Source: an uncultured beta proteobacterium (lineage in GTDB: Bacteria; Pseudomonadota; Gammaproteobacteria; Burkholderiales; Burkholderiaceae_C). From it: a stretch of 63,771 nt of DNA. The stretch spans positions 1 to 63,771 of the forward strand of contig CAILAY010000055.1 of NCBI GenBank assembly GCA_903832285.1, in the 5' to 3' direction. Shown one piece after another: positions 37,528 to 46,890 of the stretch; positions within the stretch are counted from its first letter, which is position 1; each line of letters starts with the position of its first letter. The position numbers were made by a program, and so were the translations under genes. The notes under the pieces were generated by a model, which worked only from the letters and a program-made list of their open reading frames with translations, did not search any database and was not told where the DNA came from.

Positions 37528-38186
37528 AAGCGAACAAATTCCTGGTTGCTGGTGTTCTGGTCATTCTGGCCATTGCGGCCTATTTCGTGTCCTACCCCCA
37601 TCTGGCCGAGCGGATTCCGCTGCACTGGAATATCGACGGCGCGGTGGACGGGTACGGGCCGCGTTACGCGCTATTGCTGCTCGGCCCTGGACTGATGCTG
37701 AGCGAGATGGCGTTGTTCGCGCTGCTGCCGAAACTCTCGCCCAAGCGCTACGAGGTGGACTCGTTTGAGCCGACCTATCTGCACCTGATGCTGGTGCTGG
37801 TGTCGATGTCCGGCTATTTTTTTGGAGTGCTGCTGTGGGCCGCGTGGACAGGGCCGGTGGACATCAACCGCGCTTTGCTGGCCGGCATATCGGTACTGAC
37901 TATCCTGATTGGAAACGTATTGGGAAAAGTGCGCCGCAACTTCTTCATCGGTGTGCGCACGCCCTGGACACTGGCGAGCGAGCGCGTCTGGTATGCAACG
38001 CACCGATTGGCGGGCAAACTCGCCGTGTTCAGTGGATTCATCTGCCTTTTGCTGGCGTTGCTGGGCGCCGCCGTCTGGCTGTGGATGACGGTGCTATTTG
38101 CCGGACTGTTGACGCCCGTCGCCTATTCGTTCTACTACTACAAAGGTCTGGAAAAGCGGGGCGAGTTGGACGCTCCGGCCTTGTAG
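37524..38186 (+). CDS. sdpI: SdpI-family membrane protein (DUF1648 plus SdpI domain)
   Basis: A 220-residue protein with about six hydrophobic helices. The first third is DUF1648-like (HLAERIPLHWNIDGAVDGYG). The second half is SdpI-like, with NFFIGVRTPWTLASERVWYATHR. In Bacillus, SdpI is both immunity protein and receptor controlling SdpR; here no sdpC-type toxin gene is nearby. It starts at GTG inside the sdpR stop. Convergent with the metH gene, nine bases apart. Confidence 0.88.
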   Translation: MKANKFLVAGVLVILAIAAYFVSYPHLAERIPLHWNIDGAVDGYGPRYALLLLGPGLMLSEMALFALLPKLSPKRYEVDSFEPTYLHLMLVLVSMSGYFFGVLLWAAWTGPVDINRALLAGISVLTILIGNVLGKVRRNFFIGVRTPWTLASERVWYATHRLAGKLAVFSGFICLLLALLGAAVWLWMTVLFAGLLTPVAYSFYYYKGLEKRGELDAPAL

Positions 38187-38194
38187 TCGGTGCC

Positions 38195-39265
38195 TCAGGC
38201 CGCTTCCTTGTAGAAATACTCCCGCTGCACGGCCCGCGTCGGCAAGGGCGCCACGGCCTGCTGGATGGCGTTGATGTGCGCCGGCGTGGTGCCACAGCAG
38301 CCGCCGACGATGTTGACCAGACCCTCGGCCGCGAACTCGCGCAGCAGGCGCGACGTGACCTCGGGCGTCTCGTCAAAGCCGGTGTCGCTCATGGGGTTGG
38401 GCAATCCGGCGTTGGGGTAGCAACTGATGAAAGTGTCGGGGGCGGCGCGGTGCAGTTCCTGGATGTAGGGTCGCATCAGGGCGGCGCCGAGAGCGCAGTT
38501 CAGGCCGATGGCCAGCGGCTGGGCGTGGCGCACGCTGTGCCAAAAAGCGGTGACGGTCTGACCGCTGAGGATGCGCCCCGACGCGTCGGTCACGGTGCCG
38601 CTGATGATGATGGGCAGGCGCTCACCCGTGGCTTCGAAATATTCGTCGATGGCGAAGAGCGCGGCCTTGGCGTTGAGCGTGTCGAAAATGGTTTCCACCA
38701 GCAGCAGATCGGCGCCGCCCTGCACCAACGCCTGCACTTGTTCGTGGTAGCCGGCACGCAGGGTTTCAAAGTCCACGTTGCGCGCGCCGGGGTCGTTCAC
38801 GTCGGGGCTGATGCTGGCGGTCTTGGGCGTGGGGCCCAACGCGCCAACGACGAAGCGCGGCCTCTCGGGCGTGGAGAATTTGTCGCAGGCAGCGCGCGCT
38901 ATTCTTGCCGAAGCCAGGTTCATCTCGTAGGCCAACTCGGCCATGTCGTAGTCGGCCTGGGCCACGCGCGTGGCGCCAAAGGTGTTGGTCTCGATCAGGT
39001 CCGAACCGGCGGCGAGATAGGCTTCGTGGATGTCGGCAATGACGTCCGGCCGCGTGATCGACAACAGTTCGTTGTTGCCTTTGACGTCGCGATGGAAATC
39101 CTTGAAGCGCTCAAACACTCCGTCAGGACCAGCGGAGCCGCGATACTGTTCCTCGCTCAATTTGAAGCGCTGGATCATGGTACCCATGGCGCCGTCCAGG
39201 ATCAGGATGCGTTTGGACAGGATTTGCGGCAAGGCCTGGCCGCGGGTATAGACAATGGGTTTCAT
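38195..39265 (-). CDS. metH: MetH N-terminal half: homocysteine S-methyltransferase
   Basis: A 356-residue (beta/alpha)8 protein equal to the homocysteine-binding module of cobalamin-dependent methionine synthase. It has [11 protein letters not shown] at the start, [10 protein letters not shown], and zinc-binding Cys in GLNCALGA and [12 protein letters not shown]. In many Burkholderiales, methionine synthase is split into two genes. The partner carrying the folate, cobalamin and activation domains is normally next to it but is not within this window on either side. Start [10 protein letters not shown] is chosen from the family N-terminus. Confidence 0.9.
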   Translation of the reverse strand: MKPIVYTRGQALPQILSKRILILDGAMGTMIQRFKLSEEQYRGSAGPDGVFERFKDFHRDVKGNNELLSITRPDVIADIHEAYLAAGSDLIETNTFGATRVAQADYDMAELAYEMNLASARIARAACDKFSTPERPRFVVGALGPTPKTASISPDVNDPGARNVDFETLRAGYHEQVQALVQGGADLLLVETIFDTLNAKAALFAIDEYFEATGERLPIIISGTVTDASGRILSGQTVTAFWHSVRHAQPLAIGLNCALGAALMRPYIQELHRAAPDTFISCYPNAGLPNPMSDTGFDETPEVTSRLLREFAAEGLVNIVGGCCGTTPAHINAIQQAVAPLPTRAVQREYFYKEAA

Positions 39266-39323
39266 GCGTGCATTGTAGAAAACCGCGCTCAATCCGGCTG
39301 GGCGCTGGCCATTGATCTGAAAT

Positions 39324-39989
39324 TCACCCTGCGAGTCGCACGCCGCAGGCGACGCTCGCAGCGCACAGCGCAAACACCACCGCCGCCACGATACGCGAGC
39401 GGGCATCGTCGCGCGACGCCTCCGTCGGCTGATCCAACTCCTTGTCGCCATGCAGCATGGCCGGCACCAGGTTGTCCTTTTTCTTTACGCGGTAATACAC
39501 GATGGCGGCGACGTGCAGCAGCACCAGCACCAGCACAATGATCTTGCCGATGTCCGCGTGGTAGGTCGTTGCCAACTTGACAGCAGCGTTGGAAACATAT
39601 TTCGTAAGCGGCCCGGAAAACGCAATATCGTCGTCGCTGAACATGCCGCTGCCCACTTGTGCCAGCAGGAAGAAAAGCATCGCCAGCACCGAGCCTGCGC
39701 CCAGTGGGTTGTGGCCCACCGAATGTTCTGTCAGAGCTTGGCCCCTGACGTATGCGAGCACCGCAGAGGGTCCGTGCACGAACGAGGAAAAGCGCGACCA
39801 GCGCCCACCGATGAAACCCCATACGATCCGGAACAGCAGCAGGCTAAGCACCGTGCAGCCCAGACGCATGTGCCAGGGCATGGCCTCACCGCCAATTTGT
39901 GCGGTGACCACCATGGCCACGATGCACAGCACCAACGCCCAATGAAAGATGCGGGTGGGCAGATCCCAAACCCTGATTCTGATTGCCAT
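39324..39989 (-). CDS. Cytochrome b561-type membrane electron carrier
   Basis: A 221-residue protein with four to five TM helices. It begins [17 protein letters not shown], with the heme-ligating His in RIFHW. It also has WHMRLGC in the next helix, a third His in YHADIGK and a fourth in [11 protein letters not shown]. This is the prokaryotic b561/Ni-Fe-hydrogenase-type cytochrome b family, which often pairs with soluble cytochrome c'. A cytochrome c' gene lies 1 kb away. It probably mediates quinone-to-periplasm electron transfer. The 259-base gap up to 40248 contains no recognised feature. Confidence 0.87.
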   Translation of the reverse strand: MAIRIRVWDLPTRIFHWALVLCIVAMVVTAQIGGEAMPWHMRLGCTVLSLLLFRIVWGFIGGRWSRFSSFVHGPSAVLAYVRGQALTEHSVGHNPLGAGSVLAMLFFLLAQVGSGMFSDDDIAFSGPLTKYVSNAAVKLATTYHADIGKIIVLVLVLLHVAAIVYYRVKKKDNLVPAMLHGDKELDQPTEASRDDARSRIVAAVVFALCAASVACGVRLAG

Positions 39990-40248
39990 GAAAATCCGTA
40001 ACTACTGATGCCCAAATGCGCCGGTGGGCGACAACCCGCAGCATCCGGTTGGGACAGTTCCTAATATTCGCTGGACAGGAAGATAACACGCCCCACCGCC
40101 CAAGCCATGGGTCACCGTCCCTATTGCCAAGTGGCCCGATCGGACCCACTCTCACGGCTGCTGAAACTCGACTCGTACCCGCTGCATGACGCACACATAG
40201 ACGGCTTTCTCCACAGTCTCGACCACGCTAAGACAGCGCGGTGACCCG

Positions 40249-40743
40249 CTATTTCAAGTACTCGGATATCTTGGCGATACCCGCCATCGCACAGACCTCA
40301 TCTTTCTCACCGCCAGGGGCACCCGATACGCCCACCGCGCCAATGGCAACCCCCGAAATCTTGATGGGAACGCCACCGCCGATCGCCACCACATCGGGAA
40401 TCTGGCGCAGCCCCGCGTTGGCCGGAATATCGGTGAAGGTCATGAACTCCAGCGAGGTTTGATTGCGTACCCGAGCGGTATAAGCTTTCTTGCGGGCAAA
40501 TTCCATCGTGTGCGGCGAGGTGCCGTCACCGCGCAGGGACCCGCGCACGATCCCGGCGTTGTCCACCACCACCACCGAAACCTTGTAGCCGTCCTTGGTA
40601 CATTGCTCGATCGTGCCGTCAATGATCATCTGCACCATCTTCATGGAAACATTCTTCTCCACCAGCGCCGTCTGGGCACTGGCACAAGAGATGGATGCGG
40701 TCGCGATGGCGGCGACCGAAAGTGCGCGTTGTAGGGGCGTCAT
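40249..40743 (-). CDS. HbpS/GlcG-like heme-binding family protein
   Basis: A 164-residue protein with a signal peptide (to about residue 23, ISCASAQ) and the HbpS/GlcG fold: YKVSVVVVDNAGIVRGSLRG, then RQIPDVVAIGGGVPI and the C-terminal VGVSGAPGGEKDEVCAMAG. Members bind heme or act as accessory factors. Periplasmic export fits heme or redox sensing. Divergent from cytochrome c' across 270 bases; that spacer holds no feature I can name beyond the likely promoters. Confidence 0.85.
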   Translation of the reverse strand: MTPLQRALSVAAIATASISCASAQTALVEKNVSMKMVQMIIDGTIEQCTKDGYKVSVVVVDNAGIVRGSLRGDGTSPHTMEFARKKAYTARVRNQTSLEFMTFTDIPANAGLRQIPDVVAIGGGVPIKISGVAIGAVGVSGAPGGEKDEVCAMAGIAKISEYLK

Positions 40744-41013
40744 GGTGGTTTCCTGGTTGACGATAAATGAGTGTTAAAGCTTGCCCGGTTCGATAGAGTG
40801 AGGCTTGCTCAAAGCACAAAACCCATACTCCGGACGCGGTTATAGGCGCAACTCCGGCAGCACGGCGCATCCGGATGTTGACGGACTGCAGCGCCAGTTC
40901 CAGAACCCGCCGGTCAGCGGAATTTTCGTTACCTCGATACACTCCTTCCCCAGCGAGTCCACTGAACGAGCTTGCCTTCGCAAATCCACTTTTCAACCCC
41001 AAAAGGATATTCC

Positions 41014-41469
41014 ATGAAAGCAATTTCCGCAGCTGTTTTGGCCGCATCCATCGCTCTTCTGAGCACCACCGCCATGGCGCAATTTGCCAAGCCGGAAGAC
41101 GCTGTGAAGTACCGCCAGAGCGCGTTGACCGTGATGGCCAAACATTTTGGACGCCTGGGCGCCATGGCCAATGGCAAAGCCCCGTTCGATGCCAAGCAGG
41201 CGGCGGACAGTGCAGCCATCGTGGAATTCATGTCCAAGTTGCCATGGGCGGGTTTTGTCGAAGGATCAGACAACGTTGGCAATACGCGAGCCCTGCCCGA
41301 AGTCTGGTCGCAGTCCGCCAAATTCAAGGAAGCCTCGGAGAAGATGATGACCGAAGTGGCCAAGCTCAATGCCGCCGCCAAAGTCGGCACGCTGGACAGC
41401 CTCAAAGCCGCTTTCGGACCGGCCGGCGGTGCCTGCAAGAATTGCCATGACACGTTCAGGGCGAAATGA
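41014..41469 (+). CDS. cycP: Cytochrome c'
   Basis: A 151-residue protein with a signal peptide ending TTAMAQ, a four-helix-bundle sequence, and a single C-terminal heme site CKNCH (residues 141-145), the diagnostic position for cytochrome c'. Family members bind NO and protect against nitrosative stress. AAAGGA lies a few bases before the ATG. The stop overlaps the DUF4197 gene as ATGA, so the two are co-translated. The nearby b561 gene is a plausible reductant. Confidence 0.92.
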   Translation: MKAISAAVLAASIALLSTTAMAQFAKPEDAVKYRQSALTVMAKHFGRLGAMANGKAPFDAKQAADSAAIVEFMSKLPWAGFVEGSDNVGNTRALPEVWSQSAKFKEASEKMMTEVAKLNAAAKVGTLDSLKAAFGPAGGACKNCHDTFRAK

Positions 41470-42173
41470 TGATCCAGCGCCGTCGATTCGGCGTCCTTGG
41501 TTTCAGCACGGCCTCACTGCTGTTGCTGGCGCAGCGTCAGGCCTGGGCTTTGTCGTTGCGCGATCTGAGCGATGCCGACGCATCCAGGGGGCTGAAGGCG
41601 GCGCTGCAAGCCGGTGCGGTTTCGGCCATAGGATTGCTGGGAAAACCTGATGGTTTCCTGGGCAATCCGCGCGTGCGCATTCAGTTGCCCGGCCATCTGG
41701 AAGACGCTGCAAAATTACTGAAGACGCTGGGCCAGGGTCATCGCGTGGACGAACTGGTGACGTCCATGAATCGCGCGGCCGAAAGCGCCGTGCCCATGGC
41801 CAGGGATTTACTGGTGGGCGCCGTGCGCTCCATGCAGATCAGCGATGCGAAAAAGATCTTGTCGGGTGGCGACAACTCGGTCACCACGTTCTTCGCGGAG
41901 AAGACGCGCGCACCACTGGCGCTGAAGTTCCTGCCCACCGTGACCAAGGCGACCGAGAAGGTTGGACTGGCAGACAAGTACAACCAGGTCGCGGGAAAGG
42001 CGGCCGGGCTGGGACTGGTCAAAAAGGAAGACTCCAACATCCAGCAGTACGTCACGCGCAAGTCGCTGGACGGTCTCTACCTGATGATCGGCGACGAGGA
42101 AAAGAAGATTCGCCATGACCCGGTGGGTACCGGTAACGCCCTGCTGCAAAAGGTTTTTGGGTCACTCATATAG
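41466..42173 (+). CDS. DUF4197 exported protein
   Basis: A 235-residue protein. The N-terminal MIQRRRFGVLGFSTASLL is a Tat- or Sec-type signal with Arg residues, and cleavage is likely near AWALS. The mature part follows DUF4197: LSDADASRGLKAALQAGAVS, FLGNPRVRIQLPGHLEDAAK, then DKYNQVAGKAAGLGLV. Function unknown. Coupled to cytochrome c' by ATGA, which suggests a periplasmic role with that protein. Confidence 0.88.
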   Translation: MMIQRRRFGVLGFSTASLLLLAQRQAWALSLRDLSDADASRGLKAALQAGAVSAIGLLGKPDGFLGNPRVRIQLPGHLEDAAKLLKTLGQGHRVDELVTSMNRAAESAVPMARDLLVGAVRSMQISDAKKILSGGDNSVTTFFAEKTRAPLALKFLPTVTKATEKVGLADKYNQVAGKAAGLGLVKKEDSNIQQYVTRKSLDGLYLMIGDEEKKIRHDPVGTGNALLQKVFGSLI

Positions 42174-42261
42174 CGTGCTACGGTTAGCTTGAAAGTTCAT
42201 GGGGCGTGATGCACCTGTGAACGTCTTCCCTGGGGCTGCAATAATTTCACACGGTCCCTCC

Positions 42262-43497
42262 ATGCAAGTATTACCACGTCGCACTGCCGTTCTGGTGTTT
42301 CTGTCATTCGCCTTTGCCTACTTCTTGTCGGCACTGGTGCGCGCCATCACGGCCACGCTTTCACCCACATTGACGCAAGAGTTCTCTCTGACCGCAGGCG
42401 ATCTGGGGTTGCTCGCGGGGGGCTACTTTCTTGGCTTTGCAGCGATGCAGTTGCCGCTGGGGCGATGGCTGGACCAGCACGGCCCCAAGAGGGTCCTGCT
42501 GTGTTTTCTGAGCGTCTCCGTAGTGGGCTGCATGGCCTTTTCCGCAGCCACCCATTTCCATGCTCTTTTGGCGGCACGGTTGTTGTGTGGTGCAGGCGTC
42601 AGCGCCTGCCTGATGGCACCATTGACCGCCTACCGCCGCTGGCTGGAACCCGCCCTGCAACTGCGCGCCAACTCCTGGATGCTGATGACTGGCTCGATGG
42701 GAATGGTCGCGTCCACCTTGCCGGTCCAATGGTTGATGCCAGTGCTGGGGTGGCGCGCCATCTTTTGGGGTCTGGCCGCATGCATCGGCCTGTCCATGGT
42801 GCTGGTGGCTCTGGTGGTTCCGCGCTGGCGCATGGCGACGATCGAACCGCAGGTCGATGAAGGCATGATGCGGGGCTACCGTCAGGTGTGGCGGCATCCC
42901 TACTTTCGCAGCCTGGTGCCGCTGGGGTTCTTCAGCTATGGTGGACTGCTTGCGATGCAAACCCTGTGGGCTTCGCCCTGGATGAACAAGGTGGCGAACT
43001 ACTCGCCGCTGCAGGCCGCCACGGGCATGTTCTGGCTCAATGTGATGATGCTGTGCAGTTTCTGGCTCTGGGGCTGGGTCAACCCGCTGCTGGCAAAGCG
43101 CGGCTGGCATGCGAGTCGGCTCATGACCTTGGGTCTGCCCCTGAGCTTTATTTTTCTCGCGGTTCTCGTCGGCGCGGGTCCGCGCCTCGGGTCGGGCACA
43201 GCCGCCCTTTGGGCACTGTTTTGCATGAGTTCCACCTTTGTTTCGTTATCGCAACCCGCGGTGGCGATGGCATTCGAAACGGCTCTGGCCGGACGCGCCC
43301 TGTCGGCTTTCAATCTGGTCATATTCATGGGCGTGTTTGTAGTGCAGTGGGGCGTGGGGCTGTTGATCGATGGTTTCCAGTTTCTGGGTTTGACCGAGAT
43401 AACCGCCTTTCGCAGCGCGATGGCGGTGTTTTTGATCTGCTGTGTGGCTTCGTACTGCTATTTCCTGATGACGAAACCGCATAATCAGGTGCTATGA
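42262..43497 (+). CDS. MFS transporter (NarK/CynX-like)
   Basis: A 411-residue protein with about 12 hydrophobic helices. N-terminal motifs include TAGDLGLLAGGYFLGFAAMQ and the MFS loop GRWLDQHGPKRVLL. The long central loop between helices 6 and 7 (VPRWRMATIEPQ) is typical. The substrate is not predictable. The Met at 42262 is preferred over one 21 residues upstream because it opens directly into helix 1. The stop overlaps the following EIIA gene by ATGA, so it is the first gene of a PTS-linked operon. Confidence 0.85.
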   Translation: MQVLPRRTAVLVFLSFAFAYFLSALVRAITATLSPTLTQEFSLTAGDLGLLAGGYFLGFAAMQLPLGRWLDQHGPKRVLLCFLSVSVVGCMAFSAATHFHALLAARLLCGAGVSACLMAPLTAYRRWLEPALQLRANSWMLMTGSMGMVASTLPVQWLMPVLGWRAIFWGLAACIGLSMVLVALVVPRWRMATIEPQVDEGMMRGYRQVWRHPYFRSLVPLGFFSYGGLLAMQTLWASPWMNKVANYSPLQAATGMFWLNVMMLCSFWLWGWVNPLLAKRGWHASRLMTLGLPLSFIFLAVLVGAGPRLGSGTAALWALFCMSSTFVSLSQPAVAMAFETALAGRALSAFNLVIFMGVFVVQWGVGLLIDGFQFLGLTEITAFRSAMAVFLICCVASYCYFLMTKPHNQVL

Positions 43498-43937
43498 ACG
43501 GCATCTTCATTCTCGCCCACGCCCCTCTGGCGCAGGCATTCCGCGCCAGCGCGCTGCACGTGTTCCCGGAGTGCGGCGCCTATGTGTCGGCGTTCGACGT
43601 GCAACCCAACGTGCCGCCAGAAGAAAGCCTGGCCGGCGCGCGGGTTGCCATGGCCCAGCTGGGCTCCAGCCACACGCTGGTGCTGACCGACGTGTTTGGC
43701 GCCACGCCCTGCAACGTCGCGCAAAAGCTGGTGGATGGCGTGAACTCGAAGCTGATTGCCGGGCTGAACCTGCCCATGCTGTTGCGCGTCCTGACCTATC
43801 GCCATGAGCCGCTGGACGCGCTGGCGGTGCGCGCCCTGGCCGGCGGCGCCCAGGGCGTGATGCAGGTGACCATTACCGCACCCCAAAACCAGGTGAAGAG
43901 ACCCCATGATCAAGAACACCACGACCATCAGCAATAA
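43494..43937 (+). CDS. PTS mannose-family EIIA protein
   Basis: A 147-residue protein with the EIIA-Man fold and the phosphorylatable His9 in FILAHAPLAQAF. The later segment HTLVLTDVFGATPCNVAQKL is the second hallmark. No EIIB or EIIC genes are nearby, so it probably serves a regulatory PTS rather than sugar import. It overlaps the MFS stop by four bases and extends 32 bases into the HPr gene. The C-terminal tail is basic/His-rich (RPHDQEHHDHQQ). Confidence 0.9.
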   Translation: MNGIFILAHAPLAQAFRASALHVFPECGAYVSAFDVQPNVPPEESLAGARVAMAQLGSSHTLVLTDVFGATPCNVAQKLVDGVNSKLIAGLNLPMLLRVLTYRHEPLDALAVRALAGGAQGVMQVTITAPQNQVKRPHDQEHHDHQQ

Positions 43938-44175
43938 GCTCGGCCTTCACGCCCGCGCCTCGGCCAAGCTCACCAAGATGGCGGGAAGTTTTCCGTGCGA
44001 AGTGTTCATGTCGCGCGGCGAACGCCGCGTCAATGCAAAAAGCATCATGGGCGTGATGATGCTGGCCGCCGGCATCGGCAGCACCGTCGAAATCGAAACC
44101 AGTGGTGACCGGGAGCAAGAGGCCATGGACGCTCTTTTGACCCTGATAGCAGACAAATTCGGTGAAGGCGAATGA
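43906..44175 (+). CDS. ptsH: HPr phosphocarrier protein
   Basis: An 89-residue protein. KLGLHARASAKLTKMA has active-site His15, and Ser46 is in KSIMGVMMLAAG. It passes phosphate from EI to EIIA in the cytoplasm. It overlaps the EIIA gene by 32 bases, unusually long but on a separate frame with a clear start. Followed 21 bases later by ptsI. Confidence 0.95.
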   Translation: MIKNTTTISNKLGLHARASAKLTKMAGSFPCEVFMSRGERRVNAKSIMGVMMLAAGIGSTVEIETSGDREQEAMDALLTLIADKFGEGE

Positions 44176-44196
44176 TGAACCTTGGGGCGAGGCACC

Positions 44197-45975
44197 ATGA
44201 CCTTTAGCATCCACGGCTCACCGGTAGCGCGCGGCATCGCCATTGGTCGTGCGGTGCTGGTGGCATCCAGCCGGATGGATGTGGCGCACTACTTCATTGA
44301 GCCGACTCAGGTTAAGGCCGAGATCCAGCGCGCACGCGCCGGCCGCGACGCCGTGGTGGACGAGATTCAGCGCCTGCAGGTGGCGATGCCCAAGGACGCG
44401 CCGCACGAATTGGCAGCGCTGCTGGATGTGCACCTGATGCTGTTGCAGGATGAGTTGCTCACTGGCGGCATCAAGCACTGGATTGCGGACCGTCTGTATA
44501 ACGCCGAGTGGGCGCTGACCTCGCAACTGGAAGTGATTGCACGCCAGTTCGACGAGATGGAAGACGAATACCTGCGCGAGCGCAAGGCCGATCTGGAGCA
44601 GGTTGTGGAGCGTGTTCTGCGCCACATGCGCGGCGTGGCGACACCCGTGACCCACGTCGCACCGCGGCGCAAAACGCAGCAGGACTTGTTGCTGGACGAC
44701 ACGGTGGATGTGCCGCTGATTCTGGTCGCCCACGACGTCTCGCCCGCGGACATGCTGCAGTTCAAGCAAAGCGTGTTCGCCGGCTTCGTCACCGATGTCG
44801 GTGGCAAGACCTCGCACACCGCCATCGTGGCGCGCAGTCTGGACATTCCGGCGGTGGTGGGTGCACGCCTGGCAAGCCAACTCGCTCGCCAGGACGACTG
44901 GATCATCATCGACGGCGAGGCTGGCGTCGTGATCGTCGACCCCTCGCCCATCATCCTGGCTGAGTACGGCTTCAAGCAGCGCCAGTTCGAACTGGAGCGC
45001 ACCCGTCTTGCTCGACTGCGCAACAAGGCCGCGATCACGCTCGATGGCCAGCACGTGGAGTTGCTGGCGAATATCGAAATGCCCGAAGACTCGGTCGCTG
45101 CCCTTGCCGCGGGTGCGGTCGGCGTGGGCTTGTTTCGCAGCGAGTTCCTGTTCATGGGGCGTGCGCACAAGGGGCAAACACGCATGCCCGATGAAGAGGA
45201 ACAGTATCAGGCCTATGTGCGTGCCGTGCAGGGCATGAACGGCATGCCTGTGACGATCCGCACTGTGGACGTCGGTGCCGACAAACAGCTGGAGTCGCGC
45301 CACGACAAGAATCCGGGCGATGAGGCCCACCTGAATCCGGCGTTGGGGCTGCGCGCCATTCGCTGGAGTCTGGCGGACCCGGCGATGTTTTTAACGCAGC
45401 TGCGCGCCATCTTGCGCGCGGCGGCTCAGGGACAGGTCAAACTGTTGATCCCGATGCTGGCCCATGCCAGCGAGATTCGCCAGACACTGGCACTGATTGA
45501 TCAGGCGCGCACGGAACTGGATCAACGCGGACAGGCCTATGGTCCCGTGAAGCTGGGCGCCATGATAGAGATTCCGGCAGCAGCGCTCACGCTCGGGATC
45601 TTTCTCAAGTACTTTGATTTCCTGTCCATCGGTACCAATGACCTGATCCAGTACACGCTGGCGATCGACCGCGCCGACGAGTCCGTCGCGCACCTGTACG
45701 ACCCGCTGCATCCCGCGGTGCTGCAATTGGTGGCCGCCACGATTGCGCAGAGTCAGGCCCAGGGCAAGAGCGTGAGCGTGTGCGGCGAAATGGCAGGCGA
45801 CGTCACGCACACGCGGCTGCTGTTGGGCCTGGGGCTGCGTAGTTTTTCCATGCATCCTTCGCAAATCCTGGCAGTCAAGCAGGAGGTTCTGCGCGCCGAT
45901 ACGGGCAAACTCCGCGCCTGGGCACAAAGGGTGATCTCGGCCGAATATCCGGCTGAGCTGATGGCGGAGCGTTGA
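44197..45975 (+). CDS. ptsI: PTS enzyme I (phosphoenolpyruvate-protein phosphotransferase)
   Basis: A 592-residue protein. The phosphorylated His207 lies in VGGKTSHTAIVARS. The PEP-binding domain includes NPALGLRAIRWSLADP and the C-terminal SIGTNDLIQYTLAIDRADE, then SVCGEMAGD with the catalytic Cys. It starts the phosphate relay from PEP to HPr. ATG 44197 is supported by GAGG just upstream; an in-frame TTG at 44182 is rejected. With EIIA and HPr it completes a minimal regulatory relay. Confidence 0.96.
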   Translation: MTFSIHGSPVARGIAIGRAVLVASSRMDVAHYFIEPTQVKAEIQRARAGRDAVVDEIQRLQVAMPKDAPHELAALLDVHLMLLQDELLTGGIKHWIADRLYNAEWALTSQLEVIARQFDEMEDEYLRERKADLEQVVERVLRHMRGVATPVTHVAPRRKTQQDLLLDDTVDVPLILVAHDVSPADMLQFKQSVFAGFVTDVGGKTSHTAIVARSLDIPAVVGARLASQLARQDDWIIIDGEAGVVIVDPSPIILAEYGFKQRQFELERTRLARLRNKAAITLDGQHVELLANIEMPEDSVAALAAGAVGVGLFRSEFLFMGRAHKGQTRMPDEEEQYQAYVRAVQGMNGMPVTIRTVDVGADKQLESRHDKNPGDEAHLNPALGLRAIRWSLADPAMFLTQLRAILRAAAQGQVKLLIPMLAHASEIRQTLALIDQARTELDQRGQAYGPVKLGAMIEIPAAALTLGIFLKYFDFLSIGTNDLIQYTLAIDRADESVAHLYDPLHPAVLQLVAATIAQSQAQGKSVSVCGEMAGDVTHTRLLLGLGLRSFSMHPSQILAVKQEVLRADTGKLRAWAQRVISAEYPAELMAER

Positions 45976-45990
45976 CCCCCGGCGTGCAGG

Positions 45991-46857
45991 TCAGCGCTGG
46001 CGCAGGCCGATGGCGGCAGCGCCCACGATCAGCACCGTGGCCGCCACGACATGCAAACCAGGCCTCTCGTGGCGCAGGCACAGCAACAGCAGGGTGGAGA
46101 GCAGTGGCGTCAAAAAGCTCAATAGACCGATGCGGCGCGCGTCACCCGCCTTGAGCGCAGCGTCCCACAGAAAAAACGCGGCGCCCAGCGGCCCCAATCC
46201 CATCGCGGCAATCAGTATGAGATCGCGCAGACTCAAGTCCACGCTCGGCTCCAGCAGCGCATGACAAAGCAGCGACAGCAGGCCTGACAGCAGCGCAAAG
46301 CTGCCGATGGCGGCCGTAGCGAAGTGCGGCACGCGCTGCGTCAACAGCGAATAGCTGGCCCAGATGAAGGCCGATCCGAGAGCGGGTAGATAACCCCAGG
46401 CGAAGCCCGCATCGAGTGATTGGTTGCCGGCAATGGCGATCACTGCACCGCTAAACCCGACAACGGCAGCAAGCGCATGCAGCCAGCTAAAACGCACGCT
46501 GTGCAACAACACTGGCGCCAGCAGAACGATCAGCAGCGGCCACAGATAGTTGACCAGATTGGCCTGGACTGCGGGCGCAAAACGCAGGGCGATGAAGAAC
46601 AGGAAGTGATACCCGAACAGGCCATACACGCCCAGCGCCAACGTGGGTACTGGCACGCGCCACTGGCGCAGGTCAAAGCCCGAAAGCGGCAACGCGATCA
46701 AACTTCCCGCGAGCAGCGCCAGCCCCGTGAGAAGGAACGGCGGCACGTGGGCGAGTGACACGCTCAATGACGCCAGTGTGGACCAAAGACCGATGGCCCC
46801 CAGCGCCAGAAGTGTTGCCGCTCGATTGTGCGATGCGTAGGTGGGTGCTGCGGACAT
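45991..46857 (-). CDS. EamA/DMT-superfamily transporter (YddG-like)
   Basis: A 288-residue membrane protein with ten hydrophobic helices in two EamA repeats. It contains FAPAVQANLVNYLWPLLIV in the first half and SAFIWASYSLLTQRVPHFAT in the second. The NYLWPLL motif is typical of YddG-like aromatic amino-acid exporters. Substrate unconfirmed. Convergent with ptsI, 15 bases apart. Confidence 0.87.
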   Translation of the reverse strand: MSAAPTYASHNRAATLLALGAIGLWSTLASLSVSLAHVPPFLLTGLALLAGSLIALPLSGFDLRQWRVPVPTLALGVYGLFGYHFLFFIALRFAPAVQANLVNYLWPLLIVLLAPVLLHSVRFSWLHALAAVVGFSGAVIAIAGNQSLDAGFAWGYLPALGSAFIWASYSLLTQRVPHFATAAIGSFALLSGLLSLLCHALLEPSVDLSLRDLILIAAMGLGPLGAAFFLWDAALKAGDARRIGLLSFLTPLLSTLLLLCLRHERPGLHVVAATVLIVGAAAIGLRQR

Positions 46858-46890
46858 AGCGGCCGATTGTGCCGCAGACCCTGTGCTGGC

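Noticed and set aside
37835..39541. 568-codon plus-strand frame across sdpI and metH
   Set aside because: Overlaps sdpI in another frame and lies antisense to metH, both well supported.
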